A stretch of 64,000 nucleotides of DNA, taken from positions 29,630 to 93,629 of the forward strand of contig WHVA01000453.1 of NCBI GenBank assembly GCA_015179125.1. Reading direction: 5' to 3'. Source of the stretch: Gautieria morchelliformis (Eukaryota > Basidiomycota > Agaricomycetes > Gomphales > Gomphaceae). A program made the translations under genes and the position numbers. Shown one piece after another: positions 10,287 through 19,628 of this stretch (position 1 is its first letter; each line of letters opens with the position of its first letter). A model generated the notes under the pieces. It ran no database searches. It was not told the origin of the DNA and saw only the letters and a list, made by a program, of their open reading frames with translations.

Positions 10287-10521
10287 TCATAGAGCAGTCA
10301 AAGGGCCGGGCTTGCCCGGGTAAGAGTCATGGAAATCCGTGACCAGCTCTGAGGCATGATCAAGCTCGGAAGCGAGGATCCACGAGGTTTCTTCGTCGGT
10401 ACCTTCGTAACCAGTCCACCTAACAAGGTAGAGTAATTTGCAGCTCTTGCGTCTATTATCGATCTTCGAGTCGAGGATTTCGGAAACCTCGAACTCGGTC
10501 AGCGCCAGCTTCGGGGCGCCT
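10287..10521 (-). pseudogene. Ty3 integrase C-terminal chromodomain fragment
   Basis: The minus strand encodes EFEVSEILDSKID, LYLVRWTGYEGTDEETSW, ASELDHASELVTDFH and SYPGKPGP, then a stop at 10289-10287. This is the chromodomain and tail of a Tf2-like integrase, and it aligns well with the end of the integrase at 63,540-63,790. Chromodomains steer integration to chromatin marks. Only this terminal piece remains. Confidence 0.88.
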
Positions 10522-10525
10522 TAGA

Positions 10526-11600
10526 CTTGGCCTCTACAGAATTAGACTCTTTACACTGTAGGAAACAAGTATACACTTGCTCTTATATATTATATACAAA
10601 ATTTTTGGCAAAAGATAACCTGTTTCCGGGAGCACCCCGTCCTGTATCTCTAAATGTCGTTGTTTTCCCAATTACGTGTATCTGGGTCGCCGCTCAATGG
10701 TTTAAGCTATGGGTATTGTGTCAATGGTGGTTCGATTCTGGTGCTGCATTAATAAAATTTCTATTGATTATAACATGGAGCAGTTAAGCTCACGAGGCAC
10801 TCATACTATTTGAAATGCACGAACGAGGCTTTAGCGACTGGTGTGGGGGCGAGGGAGGGTCGGGTCGGTGAATGGTCGGTCCTCTTCATGCGCCTGGCAG
10901 ACGCGATACAAGTGAAAGTACCTTTTCCATTTTTGTCTCATTTTTTATGGTTTATGGTTTATGTTTATTATGTTAATTCCCACCCAATGCCATGCCCCGA
11001 CCACCCCAGCTCCTATGAAAGAACTAAGAGACAATATCTCGAAGTCCCAAAGGTGCTCGGTGAGTGTCTATCCACTGTAGGAAAGATCGGAACTTAAAAT
11101 ACGCGTCCAATGCACTTGCCCCGAATATCAGTTCCAGTTTGTACTGTTATAGCGTTCCAGATTTTCCGAAAACATAGAACTTATTTTCAGTACCTATTAG
11201 AACTCTAGAAAAGTCCCTTTTTTTTCTTTTGAGACTGTCGCCGGGAACTTTTTTTTAAGTGCAAAAGCGCACTTTTTTGCCTCGATGGTCTATATATACA
11301 AGTGCCAGCCCACGGGGGAAAGTGGAAGGATCAATTCTATGTGTAAGTGCCAAACATAATATAGTCTAAATAATAATTCTGGAATATACCTGCACTACAT
11401 ACCCCGTATGTTCGTATGACCGCCGTATGACCACCGTACCCGTATCCCTGAGCGTTCCAGCAGCCAACATATGGTGGAATTAAGATACGTTACAGTCGAG
11501 ACCGTAATGTAGCCGTACATGTGCTTACTCTTCAAAAATGATCATCAATATTACTATAATTCCAGCAGATAAGACACACACCTTAAAGGATATCCCTACG
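10526..11600. other. Stretch with no recognised gene
   Basis: AT-rich intergenic DNA. I see no convincing coding exon. About 11245-11275 holds a short perfect-armed palindrome (AAGTGC...GCACTT) between poly-T tracts. A block at about 11188-11218 is similar, in inverted orientation, to 13770-13800. Short open frames at 10527-10787 and 10810-11097 show no family features. Confidence 0.5.
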
Positions 11601-11601
11601 G

Positions 11602-11799
11602 CTAGTCATCGTCATCCTCCGCATCCACGAACACAGTCCGAGCGAAGTCGCCGCTGTGGTCAATTGTACGCCACTCACGCTCCACCACACATTCCATTGT
11701 CCGCAAGTCGATGATGATCGAAGTTGTCGAGTTCCCATACATTGTGACCTCGCGCGTGGCACCCTTACCTCTGGTCGAACATGGTGTGACCTGCCCCAA
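11602..11799 (-). CDS. Possible 3' exon of an unrecognised gene
   Basis: The minus frame ends in an ordered, acidic C-terminus (IIIDLRTMECVVEREWRTID, then FARTVFVDAEDDDD and stop) that looks like real protein. No start, upstream exon or family could be recognised. It may be a remnant of a host gene. Confidence 0.25.
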   Translation of the reverse strand: MGQVTPCSTRGKGATREVTMYGNSTTSIIIDLRTMECVVEREWRTIDHSGDFARTVFVDAEDDDD

Positions 11800-11859
11800 A
11801 AACTGGATGGTTGCTCAAGGTTGAGCCTGCATGCATGAGAAGTGGAGTACAAGGTCATA

Positions 11860-14500
11860 AATTGCTTCTAATCTGCCATAAAATATTTGCCAGACTTGAG
11901 GAGGATGATCATGGCCGTTGACCTTAGCGTGCGTTACCAGATCCTGAAGTCAGTTCAATCTCAGCTCGTCACGTGCTAAACGTCTCTCTTCTTATACCAC
12001 CACCACCGCAACCACTACCGACAACTGCAACCTGTCCCATCGATTTTATTTTGCCATACATACTGACCAGTCGCCAAAAAATGCAAGTCCAAGCAGGTTC
12101 CTAAACAAGGGAGGTGTAAGTGTTTTTTCCGGCCGTGTTATAACCGCATCACTGCACCTCACTGCTCCGCAACCCATCCCAGATGTTCTCAACTCTCTCT
12201 TTGCTCAGGGTATAGACCCAATGAGCCTGCTCCCTCCCAATGTCTCTGTACAGTGACCCTCTTATTTTATTTGAGCACATGTACTGAATTATGCATATAT
12301 CTTATACAGGGACCACGGCCGCAACTCCCCCTGGAATTATTGGAGTCATGCCTAGCACTAAATATGGATCCCAACACTCTCGCCTTCCCTGAACACCGTC
12401 TTTCACCACGGCAGCATCGTGATACAGGGCGTGAGCGCTCTCGATGACATAGCGGAACGGGTGCTGAGAGCCGGTGCGTGTTACGCTTCAGACTCAGACC
12501 ATGCCGCCAATCTATAGTACAGATCCTAGTGACCCCGATGCACGCTATGTTCACTTCCATGAAAAAATACCTTCCGGGTAGGCATTGAATTATATCTTAC
12601 TTCATGTCTTGTTGATCTCTAGGTGCCCTTGCAGACAGTTAGCTGAGTCGACCATTACGCACGTCCTGCTCGTTCTTTTGCACGTGGGGGATCGTGCGTT
12701 GTTTCCAAGACGAATACCAATTGGCCATGCGTGACTTCACTTGTGCGCTCAAAGAGGCAAGGAACAGCCAAACACTCTCATACGATCGCAACTGACTCAA
12801 ATCGTGGTATCAAAACCAAGGGTAAGAAAGGGAACAAAGCGAAAACTCACGGTCAAGCGCCACCCAATGGCACTGCAGTTGCCAAAGGATGTATATGACT
12901 TTATATTTATCCATGCATGCTTACCAGCCGCTCGAAGATAATATAGGCCGGACGCGCTCCGACCGCTCTAGTGAGTCATCCTTGTTCTCATTGTTATTAG
13001 CTCACCGTATGGTTCCTTCGTTAGGAGTGCATCGAGTCGGGGCCGCCTAGGAAACTGGCAAGTAAATCGTTGCTAATCTCATATGCACATTGGTATTGCA
13101 ATGCAGAGCAACAGAATCTCTAACCCTTCCAAAAGGGTTCTCGCTTGCGTTTGCCCGTGTTCACTTGAGCTTGAGTCTCTATTGTTCTTGCTGCTTATTA
13201 TCACACGCACCAGATGAACGAGAACGCACCCTCTGGCTCCAAATCCAAGAATTTATGTATGTCTGGCCACGGCACTCCGACCTTTCTCCGCATTCATTCG
13301 TCCCGCTCCCGCATTCGTGATAAATTTACGTAGGTTCCAGCTCGCACTCACACTAACGCGCAATGGCAATTGATCATGCTCTCGACTTGAAGCACAGCCT
13401 CACCCCTCACACGCCAGATATATGGCTGGCTTCTCGCTCTTGCAAAGCACTTATTAGGCTCTCGACTTGCATCCGTACTTGTTCTCGTGCAATCTTGGCT
13501 CTTGTCAACTCTCACTGGCAACTCTCACTGGCTTTCACATTGCACACTCGTTCTTGCTCACTCTCTGCTCTCTTCTGCTTGCACTGGCTTTCGCATCGCA
13601 CACTTGTTCTTGCACACTCTCGGGTCTCCAGCCTCGACTCACACCGGCTTTGGCATTGCACACGCTCAGCTCTCGTCGACTAGACTTGCACCCGCATCAG
13701 TGTTGGGTATCTCACTTGAAGGACTATGATTATGATGATATCTGGCTCTGTATCCAGTTGATACTGAATTATAGAATAAATTGCACTTTTTTCCAGTTCT
13801 AAATACCTGAATTACAGTGTCTCCAGAACTGTACTTAAGTGCAAAAAAGCGCATGAAGTGACATTGGTGCTATGTAAATTCAGTACGGGTCAAACGAGCC
13901 GTCCATATCTCTGCGTACTGTTCTTCAGCCCTGCGGAACTGAACTTCAGTGCATCCAGAACTGATATTTCAGTTCGTCAGGTACTGAAGTTCAGGTCCCG
14001 CGCTTCCTGCAGTGTATCCCCGAAGTATCCTGGCGCTAATTACTATGCGTGTCGCTCGAAAAGGACATCCTTTGTGCGGCTGTACATCCTCGGCGGCACC
14101 GTATGTGGACGCGAAGAGACGGTTCAGGTGAACCGGATGTGGAAGCTTGCACACGCCTGTATGTTACAGCAGGTTGTACATGTACGTTTCCAGCAGCCGG
14201 CGTCTGCTGCCACTTCAACGGGACGCCGGGAACACGTGGCAGCTGTAAGCTTCAAAGTCCAGTGTAATGCGGCGCCTCGTGTCTTTTTCCATCTACCACT
14301 CACCTTGAACACTGCTAACTATGAACAACGTTGAGGGCAACGCCGAGGACAACGTTCAAGGCAACGTGACGGCACTGTAAGTCCACGATCACTTCTCTAG
14401 TGAGCCAACTGTTCACTCTACCCGTTCACTCTCCACCCCGAAGTACTCCTGCAGCAATAAGGGCGATCAGTGTTACAGGAAAGACTCTTTCGTTTGCGCT
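11860..14500. other. Long stretch without a recognised gene
   Basis: No exon with family features was found in about 2.6 kb. Short frames around 12253-12941 and 13858-14334 are not convincing. 13480-13690 is a locally repetitive CT-rich block: imperfect copies of CTGGCTTTCGCATTGCACAC alternate with TTCTTGCACACTC-like words. 13840-13990 repeats CAGAACTG/CAGTACTG-like words. The region may be a decayed, non-autonomous element bounded by the inverted blocks at 11188 and 13770. Confidence 0.4.
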
Positions 14501-14520
14501 GTCTATTGTATACTGACTCT

Positions 14521-17138
14521 ATGCGATCGACAACAGACCTGAAATGCGATCACCTTCCCAATGTGGGACTGTTCTGCAAACGTCCTGGTAACTACTACGT
14601 AAAACTCTTTCTCGATAAGGATGTCAAGAAAACCGCGGTAGCTGCGAGAGGCAATACTGCCTCGTGGAATGAGACACTCTATTTGTGCGTTTAATTCCAG
14701 TGTTATTACCTTCCCGCGACTTGGATCCATGCCCAGCAAAGACTTGCATGGGTCCTCCGTATTACACATCGAAGTCTACGGGCATCGTATCTTTACACGT
14801 GATGAATGCATCGGCTTTGCAAAGGCGAGGATTGAGATACTGGTTGCAGAGGGAGCAACAGGAGGTCAGTCCTCGTCGCTCGACGATTGAGTGCACACCT
14901 AATCATCGAACACAGCAGCCGTTCCTCGCACTCTGCACAAATCCGATAAGGCAGGGAACATGCACAAGGTTCAGACTGTCGTAGAGTTCACTCTCACCTC
15001 TTTCAAGACGTCCGATGAGGCGCAGGAGCCTGAGTTGAGCAAAGCAGTCAACGAAGCGACAGCCGCGGTCGATAATATGAACCCCCCGCCATCCCTGCCT
15101 ATTGGTCCAGGGAATGTGGTCGACTGCGCCACTTCCATCACCAATACTGCCATCTCGATAACGTCGGCTTGGGGCTCCCTCTTGGACAATATCAGGCTGT
15201 TTACCGAGATTGTAGATAAGGCCTCAGAGGTATAGTTCAAACGCCGGGGGTCTCCCAGGTCATCCGATTGACACGGTGTGCTTTGATTCTAGATCCATCC
15301 TTATGCGAAAGCGGCATGGTCTATTCTGTCTCTTGCACACAAGGTATGTCTGACATCCACCAGTCGGATAGATATAGCTGACATCTGGGGTTGACTCTAT
15401 TTAGACGATCATTGATCAGATGGACCGGGACGATAGCATCCATGGTCTTGCGAAGATTATTGGGGACACATATGCATTCGTCAACTGGCGGAGCCGTTGA
15501 AGAAAATTGAATCGCAGAAGCCAATTATCTTAGCCTTGGCGCAACAGACGTTAGAGTGCAGCTACTTTGTCCGCGCCTACGCAAAAACAGAGGGCTTTTG
15601 TATGTTGGACCCACTGTCAGGGGGCCACAGCTGATGACCATCATTCAGGGAAAAGAACCGCGAAAAATCTAGTGTCGGATGTCGACAGCAAGATCAAACA
15701 ATACCAGGAATCTTTCGACACACTCCAGTTGGAGTCGCAACGACTTGGCGTGATTCATACTGAAATCATGTTACAACGTGTTGAAAGCGCTGTACATCGT
15801 GTTGAAATCACTGTACTACGGGTTCTGAATGTTGTCGAGGAAATCGGCGAGTTTTCTGATTTTGCGGCCTTTGCCCAGGCTAATACACTTTGCAACCAGC
15901 CGGGGATGTTCAACTTAATGACATGCCCTACGCAAATGGAGCTGGTTTCGATCCTGAAAAAGGATGTCTTCGGGATACTCGGGAGACAGTTCTTGCGGAG
16001 ATCTGGGAGTGGGCCAACCAGGAGAGCGAGGACGCCCCACGGATATCTTTCTTGAACGATGTCGCGGGTGCTGGCAAGTCTACCGTCGCCCACGAGGTCG
16101 CTAAGCGGTTTAGTAACATCAAACGACTCGGGTTGTCGTACTTTTTTGACCGGGCTCTTCAGGTACAGCGATCCCCCGAGAATGTCTTTAGCACGATTGC
16201 TCGTGATCTGGCTGATCTGGATCCACAACGAAAAGCATCGTTGCTGAAAGTGGTCGGGGAGCAGAAATCACTTCGGACCACACGCGTACCTCGTGAGCAG
16301 TTCCAAAAGTTCATTCTGGACCCCTCCAAGGACCTGACGGCCGTTGGACCGAGCGTGATCGTTATTGATGCATTGGATAAGAGCGGAGATGAGAAATCTC
16401 GCCATGGTCTTTTGTCTGTTCTTAGCAACGAAGCTGCAAAACTGCCGTCCAATTTTCGTGTTCTAATCACTTCCCGTGCCGAAGAAGACATACAGGGCGC
16501 TCTTAGGAAGAAGCACGTTCTTTCCAGGTCCATAAGGCAGAGTGACCCCAACCCCGATGAGGACATTTCCCTCTTTGTGCAAGCCCAACTGAGTAACATT
16601 CCGGCCCTCGACCAGAAATGGCCCAACCAAGCTTGGTGTACATTTTTAGTCGAGAAATCGGAAGGCCTATTTCAATGGGCATCCACTGCTTGTCTATTTA
16701 TAAAAGGAGATGGCTTGAAGGGTTCAGATCCTGTCGAGCAACTTGATATCCTTTTGGCATCGCAGAACATGCACCTTGGATGGGCTGTATCATACAATAC
16801 TCACGCAGTTATTTGGGCAGGGGGATAACGATAGCGTTGTGTGTCGATTCCAATCGGTCATGGGCTGCTTACTCGCGGCCAAAGAGCCCCTGTCTATATC
16901 TGCCCTCCAGAAGTTGCACAACGACGGATCGGGAAATGCGGTGGATCTGATGGTTAGGCCAATGGGATCTCTGTTGAGCGATGTCACCCAAACATCTGAC
17001 CCAATTCGTCTGCTACACACGTCTTTTCGTGACTTCTTGACAGATCGCGACCGGAGTGGACCATACTACATCGACACATCTTTACACCAAGACCGCTTTG
17101 CGCGCTCATCCTTGCGCGTGATGAAGGATGAACTTTGT
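14521..17138 (+). pseudogene. C2-NACHT NOD-like receptor, frameshifted and cut by a LINE
   Basis: A STAND/NLR-type receptor. Exon 1 (14521-14684) and exon 2 (from 14737, after a 52-nt GT-AG intron) encode a C2-like domain (YYVKLFLDKDVKKTAVA, WNETLYF, SVLHIEVYGHRIFTRDECIG). A linker with helical repeats follows (VEFTLTSF near 14980; HPYAKAAWSILSLAHK near 15300; TIIDQMDRDD near 15412). The NACHT core is at about 15900-16760, with Walker A (GAGKST near 16069-16083) and Walker B (VIVIDALD near 16357-16380). A winged-helix-like part includes LLHTSFRDFL. Breaks: a frameshift near 15480, another near 15890, and a +1 G near 16780. The gene stops at about 17138, where LINE sequence begins, so the expected C-terminal repeats are missing. 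Such receptors act in fungal self/non-self or damage sensing. Confidence 0.82.
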
Positions 17139-18553
17139 CGCTGCTCCCATGTCCACGGTGTGTCGTTGGGGAAATATTTATACGTTCCTTCTGGGTCTGT
17201 TCTCTCGATGGCTTGGCACGCGGCTGTGAACGCTGGGCACGTGCGATCCCATGACGCGTGTCCGTTTTGGTCGCAGTTTACGCATCGGTATCGAGTCGGG
17301 TCTGTTTCCTCGCACTCTGCCGTTTTGTGCCCCTTTCCGCAAGTCCCGCATACCTCCTCGCTCCTGCATTCCGCCGCCATGTGTCGTGCATTTTGTCTTT
17401 GGCATTTTAGACACCTCCTGGGTTCTCTTTTCATTCGTCTCGCCCAGGTGCGTTTTCCTGCTATTATCAGCCTGTCCCGTATACTCTGATTTGCAGCTTC
17501 TATTGTGGAGAACTTAGCTATTAGGTGCGCTGAGCGCTGGCCTTGGGTTCTCCTGCTCGCTGGTTTTATCCATCTGGTCGACAGCAGGGTATCGCTGGGT
17601 AGCCTGGAGTCTCTTTCAATTTTCTTGAGTTCTCCCATCGCTTCTGGTGAGTGCGTTAGTGGGACGTATTCTACTAAAACTGATGCTGCTCTGTCTTTGA
17701 CCACAGACGTCCCGCCTAGTTTGTCTACGAAGCGCGCTTTGTTGGTCTGGACCCACTTGGCTGCAGCCGGTTTGTTTAATTCGTAGACTATCCCTCTGTT
17801 GGCCAGGATCTTGGCCCCTACGAAGCTGATGTCCTCGAGCGAGTTCGGCTCTCCAAGTTGTTCTAGCGCTTCGTTGGCCTTTTCAACCAGCTCTCTTTCG
17901 GTGAGTTCCCCCAATGCGTTGTGCTCGGCTCTCGGGTCTCTGTCTATCAGCAGCTGGCGCTCTCTGGCCCTGGCCCTTGCCAGGTTGCTCGGATGTGATA
18001 GAGGGACGTTACCTTTGAGGGCTGCCGCGTATGTAGCGCCTTCCGCTGTCGCCTCCTCTCTGACTTCCTCTCTTAGCTCTACTCTGGCTCTGTGTACACT
18101 GCAGATGTCCTCCACCGCCATGTTTGCCTCGTCTGCTGCGGTCCTCGCGGTGTCTGCGATGCCGCGCATGGCGTCGATGACCGCGTCGACTTTTGTGAAG
18201 ACGGGCGCTAAGGTCTTTTCGACGTGTTGAAGCAGCACGTTGCTCGCTTCTCTGGCTGCCTCTTCGGTGAGTAGTATTGCTACTGCTCTGGCTCCCTCCT
18301 CGAGTGTTTTGCTGGAGGAGCTGTGGGCGAGGGAAAGGAGGACGTAGCTGAGCTGGTCGGCGGTGGCCAGGTTCTCCCTTGCGAGGGATCCGTGCTTGTC
18401 GAGGAATGTCCGAGCTTGGTCTTTGGTGCGTACTGAGGCGTGAGGATCTGCTAGAAGGTCTGCTTTGCTTTTGCTGCCTGTTTGCTGGCTGCTGGCCCTT
18501 GTGCGCAGTGACGTTGTCGCTGGGGCTGTTTGGGCTTCCGCGCTGGCTGGCAT
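17139..18553 (-). pseudogene. LINE B ORF1 (gag-like) protein, truncated
   Basis: Start at 18553 (MPASAEAQTAP). The N-terminal part is Ala/Ser/Lys-rich, followed by conserved LINE ORF1 segments (REQAR-type helix, LSYVLLSLAHSSSSKTLEEG, GNVPLSHPSNLARARARERQ, LLIDRDPR). The C-terminal part has CCHC-type knuckles (CLKCQRQNARHMAAEC, CGTCGKGHKTAEC, CVNCDQNGHASWDRTC) and PWTWEQ. It aligns with ORF1 of LINE A and LINE D. After the PWTWEQ motif the frame runs into receptor-gene sequence. ORF1 proteins of this type bind element RNA. Confidence 0.85.
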
Positions 18554-18740
18554 GCCCTTTTTTGTCTTTTTGTTAGTGCGGGCTTTCAGGCTGTTTGTTA
18601 GTGCGGGCTTTCAGGCTGTTATTATCGACAGTCTGGGATGCACTATCTATCGTAGAAGTGTGTGTGTGTGTGGGATTTGGGTTTTTTATAGTATCGATGG
18701 TGATGGTAGGCGTGAGAACGCTCCTCGCATAGCCTTGTAT
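17139..18740 (-). mobile_element. LINE B fragment (Tad1-like): 5' UTR plus ORF1 only
   Basis: The minus strand holds a 5' UTR (about 18740-18553) similar to that of LINE A, and nearly all of ORF1, then stops abruptly at about 17139 in the middle of ORF1. ORF2, 3' UTR and A-tail are absent. LINE copies normally lose their 5' end, so this 3' loss points to later recombination or deletion, not abortive insertion. It interrupts the NACHT gene. Confidence 0.75.
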
Positions 18741-19424
18741 CTCCAATTCCACGTCCAAATCTTGTCCATGCTATGCTACATGGAGTACATACATGTGTTT
18801 GCTACAATGAACCATAATGCATGCTGAGCATGTGCTCGGAGATAGCATCCAGCCTTCAGCCTCCAGTCTCCATATCACCCCACAACACCCGACTCATAGC
18901 AGCAACCCAGCATTGCTCTGAACGTTGCCCCCGGGGCATGTAGCACTGCTATCCTTGACACTCAGGTCGTGGAACATCCCGGGTATTGACTCCGTCAGAC
19001 GCTTTCGCAGCAGGCTGTAGGCAGTCCATGTGGATGTAGCCGTCGTGCAGACAGGGCCATGACAATCAGGCCCGGATGAATATTACAGGTGCGTGTTAGA
19101 GTAATGGAGAGACGTATTTCCCCACCCATTACATCTAGTCAATATATGGTTGAGTGCTCACAGGTTCCAAGCCCGGGTAAACAGCAGGCCCTCAACTGAT
19201 GTAGGATACGTCCCCGGCCCACCGCCGGCAACGAAGCCCATGCCGTAGCTCTGCGTCCTGATGACACCGCAGCCCTGGTTCGAGTTCGCCTGGAACCTCT
19301 CGTAGACTTAAATAAAAGCTAAAGCCCAAGGTTCACGGTCGTGGTATGCCCGGTCTCGGGTCAGGTTGCAGGAATATTACTAGCCGGCTTGCATGCATCC
19401 CTTGACAAGCTCTGCCCCCCAGCC

Positions 19425-19430
<6 letters not shown>
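18741..19430 (-). other. Gap between LINEs with a decayed enzyme-like fragment
   Basis: Between the two LINEs the only protein-like signal is on the minus strand at about 19150-19305: YERFQANSNQGCGVIRTQSY, then GMGFVAGGG. It resembles the QGCGV...SYG.GF...GGG segment of fungal GH16 laminarinase-like enzymes. No catalytic motif is visible and stops follow, so at most it is a remnant. The rest of the stretch shows nothing I can identify. Confidence 0.3.

Positions 19431-19457
<27 letters not shown>
19430..19457 (-). repeat. A-tail of LINE A
   Basis: A T-run on the plus strand marks the 3' end of the minus-strand LINE. It follows the ORF2 stop (about 19629) by about 170 bp of 3' UTR. Confidence 0.85.
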
Positions 19458-19628
19458 CCATGCTTTACGTCTTTTGGGGCCGTGCCCTATGTAAGATGGT
19501 ATATACAGCTTTCGACTATTTCGGTCCCCTTCTCCCTTTTCCTTCTGTCTCCGCTTACGCTCGTGAGGCGAAGCCCCGAGCTTGTCCATGCCTGTATGGG
19601 CAAGGGTGTGGGTGGCATTGTTATCCTC

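Larger units (their letters stand above)
8846..10521 (-). mobile_element. Internal 3' part of Ty3 chromovirus 3, with antisense cargo gene
   Basis: On the minus strand the order is: end of pol (integrase chromodomain, 10521-10287), a 24-nt A-run (10249-10226), a plus-strand two-exon gene (9019-10159), a polypurine tract and the 3' LTR. The rest of pol, gag and the 5' LTR are absent. The element is 5'-truncated or rearranged at about 10521, where recognisable sequence stops. Confidence 0.75.

Noticed and set aside
10685..10745. tRNA-like text (CGCTCAATGGTTTAAGC followed by GGTTCGATTCTGG)
   Set aside because: A-box- and B-box-like words are present, but the T-arm and acceptor stems do not pair properly. 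At best a tRNA-derived remnant.
13480..13690. Possible CRISPR-like or satellite array
   Set aside because: Repeat words are imperfect and unevenly spaced, with no unique spacers. Simple local duplication in CT-rich DNA.
17799..18230. Plus-strand Ser/Leu/Ala-rich frame in LINE B
   Set aside because: Antisense shadow of ORF1.
19150..19305. A complete GH16 glucanase gene
   Set aside because: Only one short conserved-looking segment is visible, with stops beyond it and no catalytic motif.
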